IMG/VR virus record: IMGVR_UViG_3300037264_008794
Coordinates: 1 to 21,945 of that record
Origin: a virus
Strand: one strand, 5' to 3'
Length of the DNA: 21,945 bases
Shown: positions 1 to 6,169 of the stretch, piece after piece
Layout: each line of letters begins with the position of its first letter
How positions within the stretch are numbered: the stretch's first letter is position 1
Made by a program: the position numbers and the translations under genes
Notes under the pieces: generated by a model
What the model saw: the letters and a program-made list of their open reading frames with translations, nothing else
What the model was told of the DNA's origin: nothing
Databases searched by the model: none

Positions 1-289
1 TGTGCTTCGCCAGCCACGGATACGGAGGATCCGTGATCAAAGCGTCGATCGACTGGCTCGGCAGGAGCTTCACGGCGTCCCAGGCATCTGCAGAGATTAC
101 GACGCACGCGGCGCCCGCGTGACAGGCTACGTAGACGCCTTTGTCGACGCGCCTAAAGAGCTTCCCAAGGTTCTCGTAGATCCTAGCCCTGATCGAATGC
201 TCTTTCGTGTCGGGCAGGGCCTCGTAGATCGACTGGAGGGACTTCGGGCCATCAACCAGCAGGGCCTGGACAGCTTCCAGGATCGTCAT
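1..289 (-). CDS. DNA methyltransferase (DPPY type), N-terminal part, runs off the window
   Basis: This frame is open from an ATG at 289 to the window edge, giving 96 residues. Residues about 1-55 look like a winged-helix segment (LLVDGPKSLQSIYEAL, then RARIYENLGKLFRRV). Residues 60-92 begin a methyltransferase fold and reach the catalytic motif DPPY at 87-90, in the context DALITDPPYPW. DPPY is motif IV of the amino-methyltransferases that make N6-methyladenine or N4-methylcytosine. With motif IV this early and no motif I before it, the order suggests a beta-class-like enzyme with motif I downstream; that is inference. The start overlaps the stop of the gene at 286-420 (ATGA). Such enzymes usually protect phage DNA from host restriction. 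The target site cannot be told. Confidence 0.8.
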   Translation of the reverse strand, partial: MTILEAVQALLVDGPKSLQSIYEALPDTKEHSIRARIYENLGKLFRRVDKGVYVACHAGAACVVISADAWDAVKLLPSQSIDALITDPPYPWLAKH

Positions 290-420
290 TCTTTCTCCAG
301 CTGGCGATCGTCATCGCAACGGGGGCCGGACGGCAACACCCCGCGGCCGTTGCAGGCCTTGCAGGCTTCACCCTCTTCGGAGCGGCCGGAACCTTCGCAC
401 AGGTTGCACTGAATGTTCAT
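286..420 (-). CDS. 44-aa DnaJ-type zinc-finger protein
   Basis: A 44-residue ORF with ATG at 420, overlapping the stop of the upstream gene (ATGA) and the start of the methyltransferase gene (ATGA), so it is translationally coupled on both sides. It has two CxxCxGxG-like repeats, CNLCEGSG (Cys5/Cys8) and CKACNGRG (Cys20/Cys23). This is the signature of the DnaJ central zinc finger, which binds a single Zn ion. Phages commonly encode such isolated fingers; their function is unknown. There is no J domain. The C-terminal tail is charged and polar. Confidence 0.75.
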   Translation of the reverse strand: MNIQCNLCEGSGRSEEGEACKACNGRGVLPSGPRCDDDRQLEKE

Positions 421-881
421 TGCGCCCCCTTGCCACACTTCGGACAGCCATCTTTCTTCGAGAACTTCACGCCGAGCGGCTTCGGGGCCTCGACCTTCAA
501 CTTCTCTCTGGCCATCTTGGCCAAGGGCGCGGTGCCCTTGATCACGCCCTCGACGCCGCAATCCTCGCACATGAAGTACACGCCGCCGGCCTCGACGACC
601 GCCTTGTGCTCGGCTACTTCCTTCTCGCACGCCTCACACAGGCCGCCGGGCAGCTTCTCGTTGTCCTCCATCTTGCGCACGCGATTCAGCGTTCTGGTCT
701 CCTGGCACTTTGGGCAGGTGCCGCTACCGTAGCCGAACACGGTGGTGGAACACGAAGAGCACGTGTAGACCCACTCATCGGCGCCGACCAGGACCAGCTC
801 GCTGCCTGGTCCCCCGCAGCGACCGCAGTACGTCAGCTTCGGGTTGACGCCCTTCTCGGGATGCAGCTTGATCGAGCTCAC
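417..881 (-). CDS. Multi-zinc-ribbon protein, 154 aa
   Basis: The chosen start is a GTG at 881 with GAGG just upstream, overlapping the stop of the preceding gene as GTGA. A longer reading to 1037 exists but would cover that gene out of frame. The protein carries six CxxC pairs, at about residues 19/22, 41/44, 56/59, 82/85, 105/108 and 146/149, enough for three zinc ribbons. The ribbons are joined by charged linkers, and the C-terminus is basic. It may bind nucleic acid or act as a scaffold, but no enzyme motif is visible. It ends by overlapping the 44-aa zinc-finger gene. Confidence 0.75.
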   Translation of the reverse strand: MSSIKLHPEKGVNPKLTYCGRCGGPGSELVLVGADEWVYTCSSCSTTVFGYGSGTCPKCQETRTLNRVRKMEDNEKLPGGLCEACEKEVAEHKAVVEAGGVYFMCEDCGVEGVIKGTAPLAKMAREKLKVEAPKPLGVKFSKKDGCPKCGKGAQ

Positions 882-1096
882 GTTCCCCTCACCGCAACCA
901 CCGCTCTGGACTCCTTTCCGCAATCGCACCTCCATCCCCTCAGCACCACGTTCGGGTTCGGGGATCGGAAGCTGACGCCGTAGGCCGTGTGGCAACAATG
1001 CAGGGGGTGGGCCGGAACACACTTCCCGAACCCGCAAGGGAGGGGAGGGTCCTGACCGGCCTGGACGGTCCTCGTGTCTTGAGTCCCGGATGACAC
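878..1096 (-). CDS. Small Cys/His-rich phage protein, 72 aa
   Basis: GTG start at 1096 with GGAGGG about 8 nt upstream on the minus strand. The stop overlaps the next start as GTGA, which is the main reason to accept this short ORF. The centre is rich in likely metal ligands: CGFGKC, then HPLHCCH, then a hydrophobic stretch (YGVSFR) and WRCDCGKES. The pattern resembles a compact zinc-binding fold of the kind found in small phage proteins. Function is unknown. The first 20 residues are low complexity, so a slightly later start is possible. Confidence 0.6.
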   Translation of the reverse strand: MSSGTQDTRTVQAGQDPPLPCGFGKCVPAHPLHCCHTAYGVSFRSPNPNVVLRGWRCDCGKESRAVVAVRGT

Positions 1097-1125
1097 AGGT
1101 CAGGCCCTCCCCAACAAGTAGTACG

Positions 1126-2322
1126 TCATATCGTGATCTGCCTCATCGGCTCACCCTTCACGTCGCCCTCGTGGATGAGCTCGTCCACGGTGTCCGCCTT
1201 CGCCACGTCGTCCCGGACCACGTTGCCGTCATCATCGGGGTCGAGCGTCGGCTGGTAGAGCTTGTTCGCGTCCGTGGCGAACAGGTAGCGCACCCGGACG
1301 ATGCACTCCTCGCCGGCATCCTTGATCTGCTTCTTGTACTTCTCGGGCACCGTGACGTTGCCCACGTTCAGGTTCTTGTACGACCCACCGATTTTCTCGC
1401 GCACCGCCACCTGGATGGAGTTCTTGTCGTTCCACTTCAGCATCAGCGCGCTGACTTCCTTCCAGAACTTGATCTTCACGCTCACGGCCTTGGGTGCGCT
1501 CGAAGCCTTTCCGGCCTCGTACTTGGCGACCTTGAGCTTGATGACCACTCCTTCCTGGCTGTTGGTCCTGAGATCATTCAAGAGCTCGCGCTTCGCGTCC
1601 TCGTTGAAGGCGCAGCGAACGGCGAGGACGTGCGTGCCCTGATAGGTGTCGACGTACTTGTTCAGTGCGTCGTATCTCAGATCAGCGGATATCGCGCTGA
1701 GATCCGACTCGCCAGTCCGCAGGGCGTCCACGACGTAGAACTTGTCGTCGAGCATCTCTCCATCGAGGATCACAGCCTTCCCAGCCTTCCGGACCGCGCT
1801 CGAGATCTCGTCGCTCAGCTCGACGAGCCCGCCGGTCTTGTTGAACGCGATGGGGTCGTCTTTGCCGATGCCGGTCCAGAAAATCCTGCAGAACTGTCCG
1901 TTGAGCTTCTGCTGGAACATCCAGTCGCCGTTCTTGGTGTACGCCTCGAGGTTCCCGAGGTCGTCCTTCGTGGGCATCATGAGGCCGACGCTCATGAAGT
2001 CCGACATCGTCTTCTTCTTGGCCTTCTCGTCGACGAAGCTCTGCACGCTCTGGGGGAGAGCCTTCGAGCCCGACTTCACGACGGAGTAGCCCTTGCCGAT
2101 CTTCTCGTTGAGCAGCTTGTTGTAGAGGCTGCTCGCGTGGTGCTTCATCAGCGCGTTCGGCGTCTTCGTCCCGGTCAGGCCAGCCTGGCCGATCGCTCCG
2201 TACTTGAACTGGACGAACCAGTAGTCGGAGCCGCCCTTCTGCTGCATCCACAGCTCATAGAATTTATTATGGCCAGAAATTTTGCATTCCAGCCGGCGGA
2301 AATCAACCATCATGTCGCTCAT
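1126..2322 (-). CDS. ATP-dependent DNA ligase with N-terminal WGR domain
   Basis: 398 residues; the start is set by AGAGGAGA upstream of ATG 2322. Residues about 15-70 form a WGR-like module (NKFYELWMQ, YWFVQFKYGAIGQAG). From about 105 on there is a nucleotidyltransferase domain: motif I KLNG at 139-142 with Lys139 as the expected AMP acceptor, a LDGEM motif at 186-190, EGVVIK at 257-262 (motif IV) and KIKFWK at 283-288 (motif V). A C-terminal OB-fold follows. The ligase seals nicks using ATP in phage replication or repair. Motif I has Asn where DNA ligases usually have Asp (KxDG); KxxG is still compatible with catalysis. WGR domains are known from PARP1-3, where they bind DNA ends. Fusion to a compact ligase suggests break recognition, which is inference. 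Confidence 0.88.
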   Translation of the reverse strand: MSDMMVDFRRLECKISGHNKFYELWMQQKGGSDYWFVQFKYGAIGQAGLTGTKTPNALMKHHASSLYNKLLNEKIGKGYSVVKSGSKALPQSVQSFVDEKAKKKTMSDFMSVGLMMPTKDDLGNLEAYTKNGDWMFQQKLNGQFCRIFWTGIGKDDPIAFNKTGGLVELSDEISSAVRKAGKAVILDGEMLDDKFYVVDALRTGESDLSAISADLRYDALNKYVDTYQGTHVLAVRCAFNEDAKRELLNDLRTNSQEGVVIKLKVAKYEAGKASSAPKAVSVKIKFWKEVSALMLKWNDKNSIQVAVREKIGGSYKNLNVGNVTVPEKYKKQIKDAGEECIVRVRYLFATDANKLYQPTLDPDDDGNVVRDDVAKADTVDELIHEGDVKGEPMRQITI

Positions 2323-2343
2323 TCAGGCGCTCTCCTCTCTTGC

Positions 2344-2377
2344 ATATTACGTCGTCCGTGTGTCACCCTGTGACACA
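2344..2377 (-). promoter_or_regulatory. Palindrome TGTGTCAC-CCT-GTGACACA with a -10-like box before the ligase gene
   Basis: A perfect 8-bp inverted repeat with a 3-nt centre occupies 2359-2377, between the coiled-coil gene and the ligase start. Ten bases downstream on the minus strand is TAATAT (2344-2349), a good -10 box, but no clear -35 is seen. Transcription from it would start about 15 nt before the ligase ATG. It could be an operator or a small hairpin; both readings are inference. Confidence 0.4.
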
Positions 2378-2391
2378 TCAGGCCTCGAGCC

Positions 2392-2805
2392 TCACGCACT
2401 CTTGTGGATGAGCCCGTTCCCATTCCTGACGATGCCGGGCAGTCCCGCGGCGGCTTCCGCCAGGCTCGCGTGGAGCATACCCAGGCTGTCCTTGGTGAAC
2501 GACGAGATCTTCTGGCCGTCTACGGACAGCGCGCTCACGAGCTGGTCGTACGCGATGACCAGGTCGCGGAGCCTCTTGATCGTGTCGTCGGCCTCGTCGG
2601 CGCCGGCTCTCGCTTGATTGACGTTCGCGTCGCACGTCTCTTTGAGTTGCCGGATCGCCTCGGTCTGTGCATTCGTCAGCGTCGCCAACGACTTCTTGTG
2701 AACGCACTCCATGCTGAGCATCCGAAACTGAAGCCGCTCACATTCCGCCGTGGCCTGGCCGAGCTTGATCGTCAGCGAGTGAGACTGCCCTTTGCTGCGA
2801 GCCAT
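2392..2805 (-). CDS. Coiled-coil hypothetical protein, 137 aa
   Basis: The start at 2805 is chosen because an excellent Shine-Dalgarno (AAGGAGGG) lies 6 nt upstream; a longer ORF reaches into the structured region and lacks such a site. The protein is helical with heptad-like spacing through about residues 15-80 (ECERLQF, EAIRQLKETC, DEADDTIKRLRDL). A milder helical C-terminal part follows (SALSVDGQKISSFTKDSLG). There are no membrane segments and no catalytic motifs. It may be a structural or assembly helper, but nothing decides this. Its SD lies right after two terminator-like hairpins, so it probably depends on read-through or an unseen promoter. Confidence 0.75.
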   Translation of the reverse strand: MARSKGQSHSLTIKLGQATAECERLQFRMLSMECVHKKSLATLTNAQTEAIRQLKETCDANVNQARAGADEADDTIKRLRDLVIAYDQLVSALSVDGQKISSFTKDSLGMLHASLAEAAAGLPGIVRNGNGLIHKSA

Positions 2806-2825
2806 AGTAAGCCCTCCTTCAAGGC

Positions 2826-2856
2826 AAAGAAAAAGGTCCGCAGGAAATCCGCGGAC
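2826..2856 (-). terminator. Second terminator hairpin after the array transcript
   Basis: On the minus strand GTCCGC (2856-2851) pairs with GCGGAC (2841-2836) around a 9-nt loop, followed by CTTTTTCTTT. The stem is 6 bp. It follows the larger structure at 2857-2936, making a tandem pair. On the plus strand the same stem is preceded, not followed, by T-poor sequence, so the terminator points leftward. Confidence 0.6.
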
Positions 2857-2936
2857 AAAAAAAATGGCGCGGCCAGTCTCCCGACTGTTTGCACCACGGA
2901 TGTCCCGCACATGGCGGAGCATCCGTGGGCCGCGCC
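2857..2936 (-). ncRNA. Three-way-junction RNA fold ending in a U8 tract
   Basis: Outer stem GGCGCGGC (2866-2873) pairs with GCCGCGCC (2929-2936). Inside are two hairpins: CAGTC/GACTG (2874-2887, loop TCCC) and CCACGGATG/CATCCGTGG (2894-2902 with 2920-2928), the latter extended by CCGC/GCGG. Read on the minus strand the outer stem closes onto A then eight T, the form of an intrinsic terminator whose hairpin has been elaborated into a junction. It lies just downstream of the pentamer array in the direction of transcription, so it looks like the 3' end of an array RNA. It could also simply be an ornate terminator. Confidence 0.6.
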
Positions 2937-2956
2937 CCTTCTCGACACGCTTGCGC

Positions 2957-3525
2957 GTGGAGGTAAGTCTCGTCGGTCTCGTCGCGTCTTGACGTGGCAG
3001 GTCTTGTCTGGCCGGGGCTCGTATCGCCTGGCCCCGTCACGTCGGTCTCGTCGCGTCGCGTCGTGAACTGTCAAGCAGAGTCGTGAAGCGTCCGGTCCAG
3101 TCAGGTCGGTCTTGTTGAGTCCTGTCCAGTCAAGCCCGGTAACGTCTGGTCCAGTCAGGTCGGTCTTGTCTAGTCCCGTCATGCCTCGTCCGGAAATGCC
3201 CCGTCCGGAAACACCAAGTCGCGTCGGTCTCGTCCGGTAAGGCCTCGCCTCGGAAAGTCTGGTCCGGTCCAGCCTCGCCTGGTCGCGTCGGTCTAGTCAG
3301 GTCCCATCAAGTACCGCCAGGTGAGGTAGCGTCTTGTCGCGTCGGTCAGGCCACGCTCCGTCTTGCATTGTCCGGTCCCGCTTGGCCAGGAAACGAAAGT
3401 CTTGTCGGTCTCGTCCAGTGCCGCCCAGCCCTGTAGAGTCCAGTATGGTCGGGTCGGTCGTGTCACGTCGTGTCCGGCTAAGTCTGGCCATTCCGAGCAA
3501 AGAAATGTCTCGTCGGTCGTGTCAA
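2957..3525. repeat. Two-level pentamer ladder: (GYCNN)n units separated by GTCG phase steps
   Basis: This gene-free stretch can be cut into about 100 five-base steps, 97 of which begin with G by hand count; GTCNN and GCCNN dominate. Ten copies of GTCGGTC start at 2972, 3041, 3105, 3159, 3223, 3287, 3341, 3404, 3453 and 3512. The steps are 69, 64, 54, 64, 64, 54, 63, 49 and 59. All but one equal 5n+4, so each unit is a run of pentamers plus one four-base GTCG that resets the register. The exception (63) has one extra four-base step, GAAA. Five-base periodicity does not fit a codon frame. The sequence between is not conserved, so this is not a CRISPR array or a simple tandem repeat. Function is unknown. 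Confidence 0.85.
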
Positions 3526-3530
3526 TGGTG

Positions 3531-3562
3531 GAGCGGGAGGCCCATCTCTGAGCCTCCCGCTC
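3531..3562 (-). terminator. 11-bp perfect hairpin after the 3576-4088 gene
   Basis: GAGCGGGAGGC (3531-3541) pairs with GCCTCCCGCTC (3552-3562) around a 10-nt loop, beginning 13 nt past the stop of the upstream gene. There is no T-tract on either strand, so Rho-independent termination is doubtful. It may protect the mRNA 3' end or mark the boundary of the pentamer array. Confidence 0.5.
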
Positions 3563-3575
3563 CTGGAGAAGAAGT

Positions 3576-4088
3576 CTACTTCGCGTGTTTCTTCTTCGGC
3601 TTCACGGAAGCCTTCGCCTGCAGCGACTTGAGATCGCTGATGAACTTCTGGCAGGCAGACCCGAGCACGTCGTGCCACGTCCACCGGCTGACGATCGAGA
3701 CCATCTCGAGTACGCCGGTCTTCATGGCCCCGTCCATGAGGGATTTGCTCTGCCTCACCTCGACGAGGGGGTGGTACTCCTGAGGCCCCTTCTGGTCGGG
3801 CAGGTTGTGGATGTTGATGAACATCGGCGAGGATACCGACTTCCCGGTCTTGATGTCCACCAGCTCGAGACGGTGCATGGAGATCAAAGATCTCGCGATC
3901 TCCAGATTCCACTGCTTCCATCCCTCGTGCTCGTCCCACTCGAACTCCGAGTGGAGAGGATGCTTGATGTCCTTCGCATCCTTGAACACGTCCTCGGCCA
4001 TCAGGCGACCATGCTTCTTGGTCACCATCGCGAGGCCCATCAACTGCAGCTGCCGCCTGGACGGCTTCTTCACCGCCGGCTTCTTCAT
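3576..4088 (-). CDS. Phage hypothetical protein with PLHS-FEWD motif, 170 aa
   Basis: ATG at 4088 has AGGAGGG upstream and overlaps the stop of the preceding gene (ATGA); a longer ORF to 4370 only shadows that gene. The N-terminus is basic (KKPAVKKPSRR). Residues about 31-70 read AEDVFKDAKD, then PLHSEFEWDEHEGW, then a helix NLEIARSLI. This arrangement is common in phage proteins of unknown role that pair a short helical domain with a PLHxxFEWDD-like signature. The C-terminus is very basic (KPKKKHAK). No catalytic motif is visible; DNA binding is plausible but unproven. It sits directly after the 4085-4903 gene and is probably made with it. Confidence 0.8.
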   Translation of the reverse strand: MKKPAVKKPSRRQLQLMGLAMVTKKHGRLMAEDVFKDAKDIKHPLHSEFEWDEHEGWKQWNLEIARSLISMHRLELVDIKTGKSVSSPMFINIHNLPDQKGPQEYHPLVEVRQSKSLMDGAMKTGVLEMVSIVSRWTWHDVLGSACQKFISDLKSLQAKASVKPKKKHAK

Positions 4089-4903
4089 GCACCCTCCTGG
4101 TAGTTCACGGCCGTGGCGCAGATCTTCTGCACCATGATCTTGCCGACGCCGAAGGTTCCAACTTCGTACCCGGACTTCTCCTTGCGGCTGTCGCCGACGC
4201 CGACGGTCTCTCCCGCGAGCGTCATGAACCGGCCGAACTGATCCGGAAGGATGAGTCTCGTCGGAATTCTCATGATGATTTTCGTGGACCACCCGAAGAA
4301 CTCCGGACGGCTGACGGGCATGAGGGTCTTGGGCCAGCTGGACGGATTCGGCAGATGTTCGTAGCGGCACTTCATCTGGTCGTACTTGATGGCGAACATG
4401 TTGGGGTCTTTGCTGCCGAATCCCGTGGCGCTGATGTGCCTCTCAAGGAACTTCGGGTGGAGCTGTGTCTCCTCACCGAGGACGGTGATGAGCGACATCT
4501 TGAACGCCTTGGCCCAGAGCCCGAAGCGGTTCGGGAAGTACGGCCAGAAGCCGTTGGGCTCGATCTTTTGGGTGGGCATCTTCGCTCCGGGAAGCAGGTA
4601 GAGCGCATCCTTGAACGCCCCGATGATGTCGAACGGGGGGCGGTTCTTGCCCTTGGGCAGCTGCCCGCCTTCGCCGATGTGCACGCCCTTCTTCGAGTGC
4701 GTGATCAGCGTGCTCAGCCCGATGATCTCGACCAGGTACTGGAACGAGTCGAAGAAGTTGGTCGGCGCGCTGATGGGCGCGCTGGGCATGGACTTCTGCT
4801 TCAGCTCGCGCTTCGGCTTGTCCTCGCCGTTCGTCTTGGGCTTGTCGAGCGACGCCAGCGCGTCCTTCACGACCTGCCGACCTTCGACAGACTTGCCAGC
4901 CAT
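4085..4903 (-). CDS. Phage hypothetical protein, 272 aa
   Basis: The start at 4903 has a strong GAGGAGG about 5 nt upstream; the ORF can be read much further upstream but crosses a hairpin and another gene. The first 45 residues are charged and probably disordered (LDKPKTNGEDKPKRELKQK). The rest is a mixed globular domain with many aromatic residues (PNGFWPYFPNRFGLWAKAFK, RPEFFGWSTKIIM). It ends in a segment VGVGDSRKEKSGYEVGTFGV. Similar endings with a glycine-rich G(x)GxxR...G.FGxF pattern occur in phage proteins of unknown role. It is followed by the FEWD-motif gene with an ATGA overlap, so the two are likely one functional pair. Confidence 0.8.
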   Translation of the reverse strand: MAGKSVEGRQVVKDALASLDKPKTNGEDKPKRELKQKSMPSAPISAPTNFFDSFQYLVEIIGLSTLITHSKKGVHIGEGGQLPKGKNRPPFDIIGAFKDALYLLPGAKMPTQKIEPNGFWPYFPNRFGLWAKAFKMSLITVLGEETQLHPKFLERHISATGFGSKDPNMFAIKYDQMKCRYEHLPNPSSWPKTLMPVSRPEFFGWSTKIIMRIPTRLILPDQFGRFMTLAGETVGVGDSRKEKSGYEVGTFGVGKIMVQKICATAVNYQEGA

Positions 4904-4989
4904 GGGAACCTCCTCAGAGAGAATAGAGAAAATGGGAAAAGGGAAATCCTCTTCCTCATGCAGACGAAAAAAAGAGCGCCGGGGGGTAG

Positions 4990-5023
4990 GCCCGGAGGGT
5001 GACATTGCCGTCACCCTCCGGGC
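4990..5023 (-). terminator. Strong 14-bp hairpin after the membrane-protein gene
   Basis: GCCCGGAGGGTGAC (4990-5003) pairs perfectly with GTCACCCTCCGGGC (5010-5023) around a 6-nt loop, starting 12 nt after the stop of the gene at 5035. On the minus strand a T8 tract follows only about 18 nt later, so it is not a textbook intrinsic terminator. It could still stall polymerase or block exonucleases. The rest of the 4904-5034 gap holds the ribosome binding site of the next gene. Confidence 0.6.
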
Positions 5024-5034
5024 TGGTGGTTCGC

Positions 5035-5298
5035 TTACTGCGCCGGGGCGTCCGCCCGCTTGCGGTTGTGCCAGGCGGACTGGGCCTTGGGGCCGGGCTT
5101 CGCGCCCTTCCGCTTGCCCTTCCGCTTGCCGCGCGCGCGCTTCTGGTCGGCCTCCTGCGCCTCCATCTGCCGCTTGAACGCGCGGGGGAACTCGCGGCAG
5201 AACCCGACCACCTGGTCGACCGCGTACAGGAACCCGCCGACGATGGCGATCTTGAAGAACGCCGACTTCGTGAACGCCTTGATGGCTTCGGGATTCAT
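5035..5298 (-). CDS. Small single-span membrane protein with basic tail, 87 aa
   Basis: The likely start is ATG 5298, 8 nt after GGAG; ATG 5304 two codons earlier is the alternative. Residues about 11-30 form one hydrophobic segment (FKIAIVGGFLYAVDQVVGF). A long, strongly basic tail follows with KRARGKRKGKRKGAKPGPK at about 55-75. With the positive charge C-terminal, the tail probably faces the cytoplasm, where it could contact nucleic acid. Holins and spanins were considered, but there is no neighbouring lysin and the tail is unusual for either. Function is unknown. It is flanked by hairpins on both sides. Confidence 0.7.
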   Translation of the reverse strand: MNPEAIKAFTKSAFFKIAIVGGFLYAVDQVVGFCREFPRAFKRQMEAQEADQKRARGKRKGKRKGAKPGPKAQSAWHNRKRADAPAQ

Positions 5299-5338
5299 AA
5301 CCATGTCTCCAAAACGTGCCGATGTCAACGCGTGCTAT

Positions 5339-5363
5339 CCGGGGCCGGCACAAAGTGCCCCGG
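5339..5363 (-). terminator. Hairpin between the zinc-ribbon and membrane-protein genes
   Basis: CCGGGG (5339-5344) pairs with CCCCGG (5358-5363), with an inner CAC-AAA-GTG stem and a 4-nt bulge. There is no T-tract on the minus strand. It lies in the 160-nt space between the genes at 5460-5678 and 5035-5298. No other signal is clear in that space. Confidence 0.35.
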
Positions 5364-5459
5364 CGCGCGGGAGAGAACATCGAGCGATAAGCTTGCGTGC
5401 AGAGCCTGGAAGTCCTCGTAAGGTCCAGGATGTCCGCGTCGCCACCGCTTGAAATCGAG

Positions 5460-5678
5460 CTAGAGTTCCCGCCTGTACGGCAGCGGGAGTTGGGCCGCCC
5501 TTCCGAAGGGCGCCAGCATGTTGACCGCGCCATAACGCCTGGACGACTCGCGGCGATCGGCCAGTTTCCGAGAAGCCTCGGAGCAGCTTGCGCAAAGCCG
5601 TGCGCAGTCGACCTGCTTGCCACACATGAAGCAGGGCATGAGGCCAGCGTCTGGCCCGATTCCGATTGGAGCGCCCAT
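5460..5678 (-). CDS. Zinc-ribbon protein, 72 aa
   Basis: The ATG at 5678 is preferred over an in-frame TTG five codons upstream, because a G-rich stretch (GGGGGGACA) precedes it, although the site is weak. The protein has CFMC (Cys16/Cys19) and CARLCASC (Cys25, Cys29, Cys32), a likely one-zinc ribbon. A helical stretch follows with basic residues (SRKLADRRESSRR), then a Pro/Leu-rich tail. Function is unknown. It lies just downstream of the structured region 5715-6169, whose last hairpins would fall in its 5' leader if the two are cotranscribed. Confidence 0.6.
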   Translation of the reverse strand: MGAPIGIGPDAGLMPCFMCGKQVDCARLCASCSEASRKLADRRESSRRYGAVNMLAPFGRAAQLPLPYRREL

Positions 5679-5714
5679 GATCTGTCCCCCCAAAAACGAA
5701 GGCCAGCGCCATCA

Positions 5715-6169
5715 ACGGTAGATCCCCGAAACGGGGTCGCAAACCGTGACGCCGACCTGATTAGCCGAATCCGATGGCCTGCGGCAATTCTCCGAGGGCG
5801 GAGCTCTCTGCCGGGCCATTGGGCTAGGCTAATAACATGCGCACCCTCCTACCGGGGCCCACTGGCGCTCGGAAAATCCGAGCCTTGAAATCCAGTGGGC
5901 CGTGGTAGGAGTCCTGGGATGCGGCTCTCCTACGCATCCCAGGACGGGACCCATCCCAGCTGAGGAGAGGGGTTAAAGTGTCCTTCAAGGTCCGCCCATA
6001 TCCCTAAGCGCCTATCCCTACGAGTCCTCGCAGGATGACGTGTTGCAGTCATCTCACTTACGCCGTTCTGTTTATCGGCGCGAGGTCTAATCAGGCCTAC
6101 TGCCCGGATCGCTCCGGGGCTCGGTTGGCTCTGGCGGGTAGGGCGGACTCTGAAGGGCACTACGACCCC
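5715..6169. ncRNA. Large structured RNA candidate in a gene-poor gap
   Basis: The stretch holds a run of strong, mostly nested helices. ACGGT/ACCGT encloses a CCCCG/CGGGG hairpin (5715-5747). A long stem follows at 5760-5833 (ATTAGCC/GGCTAAT, TGGCC/GGCCA, CGGCA/TGCCG, CTCCG/CGGAG). A three-part stem fills 5846-5911 (CTCCTACC/GGTAGGAG, GGCCCACTGG/CCAGTGGGCC, CTCGGA/TCCGAG). It abuts a perfect 12-bp hairpin at 5912-5944. A 29-nt long-range inverted repeat (5969-5997 with 6141-6169) encloses GATGAC/GTCATC, CGCCG/CGGCG, GGTCT/AGGCC and CCCGGA/TCCGGG. The strand is uncertain; neighbours run leftward. It shows the density of paired segments expected of an ornate phage RNA rather than of coding DNA. 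No known family is recognised. Confidence 0.65.

Noticed and set aside
1090-2373. A 427-aa open frame on the plus strand opposite the ligase
   Set aside because: Antisense shadow. The ligase motifs are on the minus strand.
2772-3500. Open frames on both strands across the pentamer ladder
   Set aside because: They arise because GTCNN repeats lack stop codons in some frames. The 5-nt period and 4-nt resets do not respect a codon frame and no protein fold is visible.
2957-3525. Ladder as a CRISPR or TIGR-type array
   Set aside because: There is no constant repeat of 20 nt or more. Only 7 bases are shared between units, unit length varies in 5-nt steps, and no cas or tas-like gene is nearby.
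5035-5298. Membrane protein as holin or spanin
   Set aside because: There is no adjacent endolysin, only one membrane span, and an unusually long basic tail.
5930-6052. A 40-aa minus-strand ORF (MTATRHPARTRRDRR...) in the structured region
   Set aside because: It has a weak GTGAG site and a coding-like ending (EGHFNPSPQLGWVPSW), but it lies across strong helices and its stop is in a hairpin loop. Left undecided and not annotated.
5715-6169. Structured region as the phi29-type packaging RNA
   Set aside because: It is downstream of a terminase gene, but it is far longer, has a different layout, and the terminase is not of the phi29 type.
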